Part shown: in pieces, positions 49,174 through 56,969 of the stretch
Position numbering within the stretch: position 1 is the stretch's first letter
Layout of the letters: each line of letters begins with the position of its first letter
From: Companilactobacillus nodensis DSM 19682 = JCM 14932 = NBRC 107160
GTDB lineage: Bacteria; Bacillota; Bacilli; Lactobacillales; Lactobacillaceae
Length of the DNA: 64,000 nucleotides
Direction of reading: 5' to 3'
Assembly: GCF_000615905.1 (NCBI RefSeq)
Contig: NZ_BAMN01000004.1
Span: forward strand, 1-64,000
The notes under the pieces: generated by a model
Seen by the model: the letters and a program-made list of their open reading frames with translations, nothing else
Databases searched by the model: none
Told to the model about the DNA's origin: nothing
Position numbers and translations under genes: made by a program

Positions 49174-50139
49174 TTCTTCTCCAGACTCCGAAGCAATAAT
49201 ATCCAAATCACCATCAATCGTCCATGAATCAACGGTAGCTGGCATGATCAAGTGATCACCCTTCTTTAGGTCATAGTCTTTGCCATCAACAGTAACTTTT
49301 CCATTACCACTGATAACTGAAACTAATGTGTACTTGCCGATGTCATGTTTCAATGTAACTGGTTCTTTGATTTCCCAACGATAAACTGAGAAGTATGGTG
49401 ATATTGGTGGCTTAACGAAGGTTGTAAATTTATTCTTACCTTCAGTCTTGCTTTGAATATCTAGCTTTGGATCTTTATTTGGTACTGTAATCGTATCTTC
49501 TGATTGTTTAATATGTAACTCACGTTTCTTACCTGTGCTCTTTTCAACACGGTCATAATCATACAAACGATATGTTGTATCTGAGCTTTGTTGTGTCTCC
49601 AGAACCATTATTCCCTTATTCAAGGCATGAACTGTACCACTTGGTACGTAGTAGAATTCACCAGGTTTAACCGGAACTTTTCTAAGCAAATGATCCCAAT
49701 CACCTGATTCGATCATCTTGTCTAGTTCTTCTCTAGTCTTTGCGTGATGGCCATAAACCAAATATGAATCTGGTTCAGCATCAATAATATACCAGCATTC
49801 TGTCTTGCCTAATTCATGTTCATGCTTCCAGGCATAGTCGTTGTCCGGGTGTACTTGGACAGATAGACTAGCGTTGGCATCCAAAATCTTAGTTAACAAA
49901 GGAAATACTCTACCCTTTGGATTGCCGAATAATTCTGCATGACTACTCCATAGATCCTCAACGGTTTGTCCTGCAAATTCACCATTTTTCACTTCTGAAT
50001 GACCATGAGGATGGCCAGAGATAGCCCAACATTCACCGATATCACCATCAGGAATATCATAGCCGAATTTTGTCTCTAATCTACGTCCACCCCAGATTTT
50101 CTTATGAAAAACAGGTTTCAAAAATAATGGTTCACTCAT
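49171..50139 (-). CDS. manA: Mannose-6-phosphate isomerase, class I
   Basis: A 322-residue cupin enzyme: PVFHKKIWGGRRLE, GECWAISGHPHGHS, SVQVHPDNDYAWKHE, GKTECWYII (zinc ligands Gln, His, Glu) and YYVPSGTVHALNKG (His). Interconverts mannose 6-phosphate and fructose 6-phosphate. GGAGGG precedes the ATG. Its stop codon is the start of repeat E1. Downstream of rex with 27 bases between. Confidence 0.92.
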   Translation of the reverse strand: MSEPLFLKPVFHKKIWGGRRLETKFGYDIPDGDIGECWAISGHPHGHSEVKNGEFAGQTVEDLWSSHAELFGNPKGRVFPLLTKILDANASLSVQVHPDNDYAWKHEHELGKTECWYIIDAEPDSYLVYGHHAKTREELDKMIESGDWDHLLRKVPVKPGEFYYVPSGTVHALNKGIMVLETQQSSDTTYRLYDYDRVEKSTGKKRELHIKQSEDTITVPNKDPKLDIQSKTEGKNKFTTFVKPPISPYFSVYRWEIKEPVTLKHDIGKYTLVSVISGNGKVTVDGKDYDLKKGDHLIMPATVDSWTIDGDLDIIASESGEE

Positions 50140-50166
50140 GCAATTACCCTCCAGTATTTTGTATAG

Positions 50167-50826
50167 TTATTGATCTTCGTTCTTTTCTTCCTCAAGTGAC
50201 TTATCGCGATCCAAGAAAAAGATCAATGTCTGCAATTCGTTGGCCAAGTCAACGTAGTGCACACGAATCGAACTTGGAACGTTGATAATCACGGGTGTAA
50301 AGTTAAGGATACCCTTAACTCCTGCTTCAGCTAACAAATCCGCTGTGGTTTGGGCAGCGTTAGATGAAACAGTCAAGATGCAGACATCGATCTGTTGCAA
50401 ATTGAGCTGTTCCTTCAATTCATTAACGTGATAAACGGGAACGCCACTCTTAACTGTCCCAACAATTGATTCATCAATATCAAAAGCTGCGGCAATTCTC
50501 ACATTATTCGTACGAGAAAAGTTATAATTTAATAAGGCATTACCCAAATTACCAACACCGACTAAAGCGACGTTGGTTCTCTTATCTTGATTCAGGAGCT
50601 TCTTGAAGAAGGCTACAAGCTCATTAACATCGTAGCCGTATCCTCTCTTACCAAGTGCACCCAGATATGAAAAGTCACGTCTGATAGTAGCACTATCGAT
50701 TTTTACACCTTCAGACAATTCACCTGAAGAAATTTTCTTGGTACCTTCATCCTTTAAGAATTGGAAGTATCTATAATAAATTGGTAAACGTTTTATAGTT
50801 GCGTTTGGTACTGTTGTTTTTGTCAT
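50167..50826 (-). CDS. rex: Redox-sensing transcriptional repressor Rex
   Basis: A 219-residue protein. N-terminal winged helix ([39 protein letters not shown]) and C-terminal Rossmann domain ([40 protein letters not shown]). Rex senses NADH/NAD+ and represses fermentation and redox genes. GGTGGG precedes the ATG. No convincing Rex operator was seen nearby. Confidence 0.94.
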   Translation of the reverse strand: MTKTTVPNATIKRLPIYYRYFQFLKDEGTKKISSGELSEGVKIDSATIRRDFSYLGALGKRGYGYDVNELVAFFKKLLNQDKRTNVALVGVGNLGNALLNYNFSRTNNVRIAAAFDIDESIVGTVKSGVPVYHVNELKEQLNLQQIDVCILTVSSNAAQTTADLLAEAGVKGILNFTPVIINVPSSIRVHYVDLANELQTLIFFLDRDKSLEEEKNEDQ

Positions 50827-50966
50827 ATTATCCCACCGTTATGTGCGTAGTTTCACTAACTATTATACTAATTAAAAACGGATGAAAACGCAACAGGTTA
50901 CGGCTAGAAAAGGCAGAAAATTTGAATTAATGATAAAATTGTGAATATACAAAGGAGTTTATTAAC

Positions 50967-52883
50967 TTGATTTTATTACAAGCCCAAAGCATAACTAAGA
51001 ATTTTGGTACCAAAAAACTTTTTTCAAACGTAAGTTTTGAAGTCCAAGACAACAGCAGAATCGGACTCGTTGGTCGAAATGGTGTGGGTAAATCTACCCT
51101 ACTTAAGATAATTTCTGATCAAGAGAGTTACAACAGCGGGAACATTGCGCTCAAAAAAGACACAAATATTGGCTATTTAGCTCAGGACTCTGGACTGAAC
51201 AGCGATAACAAAATATTCGACGAGATGGAAAAAGTCTTCGAATATCTCAAGAAACAAGAAAAACAAATGCATGAACTTGAATCAAAGCTCGCCGACAACA
51301 CTGTCAATGACTATGATCAAATCCTCAAACAATATGACCAGCTTCAAAATACCTTCCGTCAAGAAAACGGCTATGGTTACCAATCCGAAATCAGAAGTGT
51401 TCTCAAAGGATTCGGATTCGACGAAGATGTTTGGCAAGAAAAAATCTCTACTCTATCAGGTGGTGAGAGATCACGTCTGGCTATGGCCAAAATGCTGCTG
51501 GAACATCATGACATATTGCTACTTGACGAACCTACCAACCATTTGGATATCGACACTGTCGAATGGCTAGAAGGCTATTTGAAGAACTATCGTGGCGCTC
51601 TAGTTATTATTTCCCATGATCAGTACTTCTTAGACAAAGTTGTTACAGAAATCGTCGAGATCAATCATCATTCCTCATCACACTATTCTGGAAACTATAC
51701 TTTTTACTTGAAAGAGAAAAAGCGTAATCAAGATGTTGAATGGAAACATTATGAAGAGCAACAAGCGGAGATCAAGAAAACTGAAGAATATATCCAAAAA
51801 AATATCGTCCGTGCTTCAACAACTAAGATGGCCCAAAGTCGCCGTAAAAAACTCGAAAAAATGGACGTTATGGATCGACCTGATTCTGATCAAGGTTCAG
51901 TCCACTTCTCATTCCAGATCGACAAAGAAAGTGGTAATGATGTCCTCTTGATCAAGGATGCTGCTATCGGTTATGAAAAGGACCAAGTCATGTCTCAACC
52001 GATCAATCTTGATGTCAAAAAAGGTGAACGTGTTGGTATCATTGGCCCAAATGGTATCGGTAAATCTACCTTACTCAAAACTATTTTGGGACAGATTCCA
52101 ATTTTACAAGGAACTTATCAATTCGGTGCCAACGTTCAAATTGGTTACTACGATCAGAACTTGAACAATCTCGATAGACACAAGGACGTTCTTCATGAAA
52201 TTTGGGATCGCTATCCTACGCTAGATGAACAGGTCATTCGCAATACCCTAGGATCATTTTTATTCAGTGGTGATGATGTCTTGAAGCCTGTTGCCGGGTT
52301 ATCCGGTGGTGAAAAAGCTCGATTAACATTGACCAAATTATCAATGGAACACGATAACTTCTTGGTAATGGACGAACCGACCAACCATTTGGATATCGAC
52401 AGTAAGGAAGTTCTTGAAGACGCCCTGAGTTCATTTGCTGGAACCGTCCTCTTCGTATCTCACGATCGTTACCTCTTGAATACACTTGCGGACAGAATAG
52501 TTGATATCGGTTCTAGCGGTAGTACGATCTATCTTGGTGATTATGATTATTACCTCGAAAAAACAACTGAAGACAATACAGCTTCTGATGAGACCGCTGA
52601 AACCCATAACGTAAGTGAGAAAAAGGTTCAGTATCAACAATCTAAGGAACAACAAAAACAAGCACGTAAATTACACAGACAAGTTGAAGACTTAGAGAAT
52701 CAAATTGCTGAAATCGATAAACGCAACAATGAAATTCAAGTTGAAATGGCTAAAGAAGAAAATCTCTCTTCATACACTAAATTAGCTGATTTCCAAAAAG
52801 AACTTGAAGAAAACAAGTCCAAACAAAGTGACTTGGAAGATCAATGGACTGAATTATCGATGGAACTCGAGGACATGGAATAA
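50967..52883 (+). CDS. ABC-F family ATP-binding protein
   Basis: A 638-residue cytosolic protein with two ABC domains and no membrane segments. First: GRNGVGKSTLLK, LSGGERSRLAMA, LLLDEPTNHLD. Second: GPNGIGKSTLLK, LSGGEKARLTL, LVMDEPTNHLD. Between them is the inter-domain linker (about residues 240-320), and a coiled-coil C-terminal domain (about 545-638). The family acts on ribosomes in translation or antibiotic protection; YdiF/YfmR-like members are chromosomal. The TTG start follows GGAG by nine bases. Confidence 0.88.
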   Translation: MILLQAQSITKNFGTKKLFSNVSFEVQDNSRIGLVGRNGVGKSTLLKIISDQESYNSGNIALKKDTNIGYLAQDSGLNSDNKIFDEMEKVFEYLKKQEKQMHELESKLADNTVNDYDQILKQYDQLQNTFRQENGYGYQSEIRSVLKGFGFDEDVWQEKISTLSGGERSRLAMAKMLLEHHDILLLDEPTNHLDIDTVEWLEGYLKNYRGALVIISHDQYFLDKVVTEIVEINHHSSSHYSGNYTFYLKEKKRNQDVEWKHYEEQQAEIKKTEEYIQKNIVRASTTKMAQSRRKKLEKMDVMDRPDSDQGSVHFSFQIDKESGNDVLLIKDAAIGYEKDQVMSQPINLDVKKGERVGIIGPNGIGKSTLLKTILGQIPILQGTYQFGANVQIGYYDQNLNNLDRHKDVLHEIWDRYPTLDEQVIRNTLGSFLFSGDDVLKPVAGLSGGEKARLTLTKLSMEHDNFLVMDEPTNHLDIDSKEVLEDALSSFAGTVLFVSHDRYLLNTLADRIVDIGSSGSTIYLGDYDYYLEKTTEDNTASDETAETHNVSEKKVQYQQSKEQQKQARKLHRQVEDLENQIAEIDKRNNEIQVEMAKEENLSSYTKLADFQKELEENKSKQSDLEDQWTELSMELEDME

Positions 52884-52955
52884 CCGCTAATAATTGCCTA
52901 GCTATAAATATTTTGATATTCTGTAGCTTACAAATAAAACAAGTTGAGAAAAATT

Positions 52956-53813
52956 ATGCAAAACAAACGACAAGAGAATTTTTTCATCCGACTCTTTAAG
53001 GGTGTCATAATTGCCCTTGGGTTTATTTTACCGGGAGTATCCGGTGGTGTTCTGGCTGCCATATTAGGTATCTACGAACGCTTACTTCACTTCATGGCGC
53101 ATATTCGTGAGAACTTCAAAGCTGACTTCATGTACTTCTTACCTGTTGGGATTGGTGGTGTAGTTGGAATTGGCCTTCTGTCTAAGCCATTAGAATTCCT
53201 ATTAGAACACTATCAGGTAATCGTACTATGGGGATTTGCTGGAGCGATTATCGGTACTATGCCGTCATTGATACGCGCCTCCACTTCAAGAAGCCGCCGT
53301 GATACAGTCGATGTATTGTGGTTCTTCTTCATGTTGATCTTCGGTGGATTATTCCTATTCTTCATGAGTAAAATATTTGGAACGATCCCCGCTAACTTTC
53401 TAGGATTCACTGTGGCAGGAATACTGATTGCATTGGGAGTTCTGGTCCCTGGACTCAGTCCTTCTAATCTGTTATTGATACTCGGATTGTATACACCCAT
53501 GCTGACGGGATTCAAAAACTTTGATATCGTTGGCGTCTTCTTGCCTATCACTATTGGTGGAATAGTTGCCATGGTACTGTTCTCCAAGGGGATGGAATAC
53601 TTGATTGAAAATCATCATTCACGTGTTTATCACTTTATTCTAGGAATCGTGCTGGCAAGTACAATTCTGATCTTGGTACCTAACCCCTATTCAGCTGAGA
53701 GTATCTCTTATGCTGGTGTTACTGGTACTACTATTACGTTAAGTTTGATCGCATTCGTACTTGGCACCCTGTTGGGACTTTGGATGAGTGGATTGGAAGA
53801 AAAATATAAATAA
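52956..53813 (+). CDS. DUF368 family membrane protein (candidate PopT-like undecaprenyl-phosphate translocase)
   Basis: A protein of about 285 residues with about eight membrane helices arranged as two halves with related motifs: ALGFILPGVSGGVLAAILGIYE and ALGVLVPGLSPSNLLLILGLY. The repeated PG-x-S motif is the DUF368 signature. Some members (PopT) flip C55-P, the cell-wall lipid carrier; assignment to that function is by family. The ATG at 52956 is chosen over a TTG at 52944, but neither has a strong ribosome binding site. Confidence 0.8.
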   Translation: MQNKRQENFFIRLFKGVIIALGFILPGVSGGVLAAILGIYERLLHFMAHIRENFKADFMYFLPVGIGGVVGIGLLSKPLEFLLEHYQVIVLWGFAGAIIGTMPSLIRASTSRSRRDTVDVLWFFFMLIFGGLFLFFMSKIFGTIPANFLGFTVAGILIALGVLVPGLSPSNLLLILGLYTPMLTGFKNFDIVGVFLPITIGGIVAMVLFSKGMEYLIENHHSRVYHFILGIVLASTILILVPNPYSAESISYAGVTGTTITLSLIAFVLGTLLGLWMSGLEEKYK

Positions 53814-53821
53814 GTTTGGAT

Positions 53822-53877
53822 AAAAAATACCGCTCTGGTCTTTGCACTTTTGTGCTTGGACTGGAGTGGTATTTTTG
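53822..53877. terminator. Bidirectional terminator between the DUF368 gene and the CRISPR array
   Basis: AAAAATACCGCTCTGGTC / GACTGGAGTGGTATTTTT around a smaller inner hairpin. It can end the DUF368 transcript and the minus-strand pre-crRNA. Confidence 0.8.
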
Positions 53878-54504
53878 GTTTTGTTGTTAAATTCTCGAGA
53901 GTACTAAAGCTCGAGATGAAATTAAGTACAATATTGAACTGTTTTACTGTTACTAAATTCTTGAGAGTACTAAAACAATTTGTCCTGTCATCAAGAGCTA
54001 AATTCTGTTTTACTGTTACTAAATTCTTGAGAGTACTAAAACAAATTTCGTTATGACAGGTTGAATCAAGTAGTTTTACTGTTACTAAATTCTTGAGAGT
54101 ACTAAAACCGGTGATTTCGATATACCTGCGAGTGTTAAGTTTTACTGTTACTAAATTCTTGAGAGTACTAAAACTTGGTCTATATTTTTCGCTGTCGTAT
54201 TGAAGTTTTACTGTTACTAAATTCTTGAGAGTACTAAAACGCAACCATTTCGGCGTTACCCGGGCTAAATGTTTTACTGTTACTAAATTCTTGAGAGTAC
54301 TAAAACAAGTCTGCTATATCAATACGGGGAGCATAGGTTTTACTGTTACTAAATTCTTGAGAGTACTAAAACACGGGAATGGTTACGAGTTTGAGCAAGT
54401 CTGTTTTACTGTTACTAAATTCTTGAGAGTACTAAAACAGAAGTGACTTACAACATTTGGGGTTATCCGTTTTACTGTTACTAAATTCTTGAGAGTACTA
54501 AAAC
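53878..54504 (-). CRISPR. Type II-A CRISPR array: 10 repeats, 9 spacers
   Basis: Nine perfect 36-base repeats start at 53941, 54007, 54073, 54139, 54205, 54271, 54337, 54403 and 54469. A tenth degenerate, 33-base repeat lies at 53878-53910. Every spacer is 30 bases. In transcript orientation (minus strand) the repeat begins GTTTTAGTACTCTCAAGAAT and ends with TTTAGTAACAGTAAAAC, very close to the S. thermophilus CRISPR1 repeat. The leader end is at the high-coordinate side, next to csn2; the degenerate repeat marks the old end. Spacer sources could not be identified. Confidence 0.98.
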
Positions 54505-54511
54505 CTCAAAT
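54505..54511 (-). promoter_or_regulatory. Leader-anchoring sequence of the CRISPR array
   Basis: ATTTGAG on the minus strand directly abuts the first repeat. The same motif at this position guides polarised spacer integration in streptococcal type II-A loci. It confirms the leader side. Confidence 0.85.
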
Positions 54512-54525
54512 CTAAAAATTAACGT

Positions 54526-55548
54526 CTAATCTTGTAGAAATTCGGCCTCAGCATCCGATAATAAATGATTTTCAAAACAGTATGACGTCTCATAATTCAA
54601 AATATCATTTAGTATCTTCAATATTACCAAATCTTTTCCAGCAAGAGAAACATTTTTTTCATCTCCAACATATGAAACAGTTCTTACAATCGATTCCAAG
54701 ATTTCATTGTGCCCAATGTTTAATTTATTAGGATATCTAGATTCAATAGATTTAACTAATTCATCAATTGGTAACAACTGATGAAAATTTTTGGTACACA
54801 AAACTATCTTTTCTACATCGGTTCGATCTATAGGTATGTTCTCCAAATTATGGCTCAAACAAATAATCTTAAGATCGAAATCATCCATTAGTTCTTTTAA
54901 TTTTATAAAAAGAGATTGTTGAGTATCTCCTGATATTACACTGTCAATATTGTACAGAACCAACCAAGTTGTATTACCGTTGCTTTTTAATTTGGATTGT
55001 AAAAAATTCAGAAATTCATCTAGTAAGCTTTCTGTATCCATAAACTCTAATGGGTAATCTTTACGATGATCCGTATAACCAACCGACAAATAACTTTTCA
55101 AAATATCCAAGTAACTCAAATCATTAAAATTAACTTTCAAATGACTAGAATACTTGTCTAACTTGGATTGTAAAAGTATTTCTAATTTTAAAACCTCATC
55201 GGTAATATTCTCAATACTCTGTGTAACATCAAAATCATTTCCAAAACTATTGATAGTATCAAATAGCATGTTACCTTTTTTGTACCGCATCTGATCATAA
55301 ATACTATCTCGACTACTAATAAAATAAGATTCAGAACCTCTTGCCGGAACATTATCGCCATCAAACTCAAAATTAATATCATCATCACCATAAACACTAG
55401 TAGATAAGCTCGGACTTTTATTAAAGTAGTAATAGAGGCTGCGATACAATTGCCACAATTTTCTTTGATTATGTCCAACTATATAAACAATATCATCTAA
55501 GTCGATATCTAAGAATTCTCGATCTTCTAACTCAATATTTAGAATCAT
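54526..55548 (-). CDS. csn2: CRISPR-associated protein Csn2, long form
   Basis: A 340-residue protein next to the array. Size and position match the long Csn2 of S. thermophilus CRISPR1-type loci (about 350 residues) and not the short form of about 220 residues. It begins MILNIELEDREFLDIDLDDIV, and the central part (WLVLYNIDSVISG, LKIICLSHNLENIPID) resembles the degraded P-loop fold of the family. Csn2 forms rings on DNA ends during spacer acquisition. Its ATG overlaps the cas2 stop (ATGA). Only 21 bases separate its stop from the array. Confidence 0.9.
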   Translation of the reverse strand: MILNIELEDREFLDIDLDDIVYIVGHNQRKLWQLYRSLYYYFNKSPSLSTSVYGDDDINFEFDGDNVPARGSESYFISSRDSIYDQMRYKKGNMLFDTINSFGNDFDVTQSIENITDEVLKLEILLQSKLDKYSSHLKVNFNDLSYLDILKSYLSVGYTDHRKDYPLEFMDTESLLDEFLNFLQSKLKSNGNTTWLVLYNIDSVISGDTQQSLFIKLKELMDDFDLKIICLSHNLENIPIDRTDVEKIVLCTKNFHQLLPIDELVKSIESRYPNKLNIGHNEILESIVRTVSYVGDEKNVSLAGKDLVILKILNDILNYETSYCFENHLLSDAEAEFLQD

Positions 55549-55868
55549 ATAATCACAAGTTCCTTAGCACCAACTATTTTTTCCTGATGACTCTTACTTC
55601 CAACTAGTAAAACCGTATCATCAAATTGTTTGTCAGTAATATTGAACAACCTAACTTCCCCATGCTCCGGTAAAAAATCCTTTAAATTACTAATATATTT
55701 TTTACCAGCCGAACGATTAGGCACTGTTCGATAATAAACAGAGTATTGTAGCATTTCAAAACCGTTTCTAACTAGCTCTTTACGAAAAATTCTGTACTGT
55801 CGTTTTTCTTTTGACGTATCCATTGGTAAATCAAACATACAAATAACTCCCATAATTTGATATTTCAC
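55545..55868 (-). CDS. cas2: CRISPR-associated endonuclease Cas2
   Basis: A 107-residue ferredoxin-fold protein: GVICMFDLPMDTSKEKRQYRIFRKELVRNGF in outline, with MLQYSVYYRTVPN. Stabilises the Cas1 integrase complex. The GTG start overlaps the cas1 stop (GTGA). Translational coupling runs through cas1-cas2-csn2. Confidence 0.96.
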   Translation of the reverse strand: MKYQIMGVICMFDLPMDTSKEKRQYRIFRKELVRNGFEMLQYSVYYRTVPNRSAGKKYISNLKDFLPEHGEVRLFNITDKQFDDTVLLVGSKSHQEKIVGAKELVII

Positions 55869-56773
55869 TCTTTGACTCCCACAAAATTTTTAAATTCAAT
55901 TTTAATCATAGTATCCAATTCTCCACTACTCATGGTTGAAATAAAACTTCCAACTAGGCTCTCCATCGAATTAGTAATTTTCATTTTTTTACCATTGACT
56001 ATTATCTCTTGCATCATAAATTTAATTATCTTTAATCGCATTTCATAGCTCAAATATTTCTCATCAGAAACTACAAATGTATTAATCCAATAATCCATCA
56101 ATGCTCGATACGGTTCCATCAAATCATCTACTAAATTGAAACTGTTAAACTCATTTCGATGAAATATACCCAGCATAGTTACAAGACCATTACCAACTAC
56201 AACTCTTGCCATACAGGATCTTATAACCGCATATCCAAAGTTCATGGCGGCATTTACCACATCATCATTATCTCTGGTAAAAGAATTGCCGTACAATGAA
56301 TCAAAATATACCTTAGCAACTGGACCTTCTCGATTGGTTTTATCTCCTGACTGCAAATCATCAACCAAATCCTTCATTAATTCTAATCTATCCTGTTCAA
56401 CACCATTGTATTCAGCAAAGGCTATCTGATTATCCATTTTTTGTTTGATAATTCTTTGCCATGCATCCCCCTTCTGTTTCTCAGTCCAAGCTGCTTGTTC
56501 AATAACTCTCTTAGAATAATGGTGATATTGGCCATACGGTAAATACAAACCTACGGGTAAATAATTATCATCACAGATGACCAAACCAACATTATTCTGG
56601 CTTAGACTAGATAACAGTTTGGTTGTTATTTTAGTTCGATTTCCTTCTAGAATAACCATCGAGATATCAGAAATCGGGATGCGATATTTATTATCCTTTT
56701 TTACTATCTCTAAGTTATCTAATCTCAATCTAAGAATTTCACTTTCCTTTACGTGTACAATTCTCCAATTTAT
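55865..56773 (-). CDS. cas1: CRISPR-associated integrase Cas1 (apparent ATA start)
   Basis: The integrase residues are present: NREGPVAKVYFDSLYG (Glu), GIFHRNEFNSFNLVDDLMEPYR in part (His, Glu/Asp). From a TTG at 56728 the frame gives 287 residues, but the conserved Cas1 N-terminus (INWRIVHVKESEIL) lies in frame upstream. GGAGG (56783-56787) is nine bases before an ATA codon at 56771-56773, where family members have ATG. From ATA the product is 302 residues, about the usual length. No ATG, GTG or TTG occurs in that frame between the tracrRNA terminator and 56728. The coordinates given include this N-terminus. Confidence 0.9.
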   Translation of the reverse strand: MNWRIVHVKESEILRLRLDNLEIVKKDNKYRIPISDISMVILEGNRTKITTKLLSSLSQNNVGLVICDDNYLPVGLYLPYGQYHHYSKRVIEQAAWTEKQKGDAWQRIIKQKMDNQIAFAEYNGVEQDRLELMKDLVDDLQSGDKTNREGPVAKVYFDSLYGNSFTRDNDDVVNAAMNFGYAVIRSCMARVVVGNGLVTMLGIFHRNEFNSFNLVDDLMEPYRALMDYWINTFVVSDEKYLSYEMRLKIIKFMMQEIIVNGKKMKITNSMESLVGSFISTMSSGELDTMIKIEFKNFVGVKE

Positions 56774-56797
56774 AAGTTCGTACCTCCAAATTTTTGT

Positions 56798-56935
56798 AAA
56801 AAAAAACCACCTATTAAAAAATAGGTGGTAAATTCGGAATAAATCCTTATTTTAGTAGGTTCTCAAGAATTTAGTAACAGTAAAACTAAATTCAGTCGAA
56901 TGAACATGTTCAAACATATAAGGCGTCCCTTACAA
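56798..56935 (-). ncRNA. tracrRNA
   Basis: On the minus strand an anti-repeat (56851-56887) runs GTTTTACTGTTACTAAATTC then TTGAGAACCTACTAAAA, complementary to the repeat with a central bulge. It is followed by ATAAGGATTTATTCCG, which matches the nexus of the S. thermophilus CRISPR1 tracrRNA, and a terminator hairpin ACCACCTATT / AATAGGTGGT with nine T. A promoter lies at 56942-56969, giving an expected primary transcript of about 135 bases. It sits between cas9 and cas1 in the same orientation. Confidence 0.92.
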
Positions 56936-56941
56936 GAACTT

Positions 56942-56969
56942 ATTATACAGGATGAATTCAATTAATCAA
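56942..56969 (-). promoter_or_regulatory. tracrRNA promoter
   Basis: TTGATT (56964-56969), 16-base spacer, perfect TATAAT (56942-56947). The -35 box overlaps the last codons of cas9. Confidence 0.8.

Noticed and set aside
50827-50966. Possible Rex operator upstream of rex (TTAGTGAAACTA...)
   Set aside because: Only one half resembles the TTGTGAA...TTCACAA pattern, and the second half is missing.
53708-54244. A minus-strand open frame with repeated FSTLKNLVTVK units
   Set aside because: It is produced by translating the CRISPR repeats in one frame. It has no ribosome binding site and overlaps the array fully.
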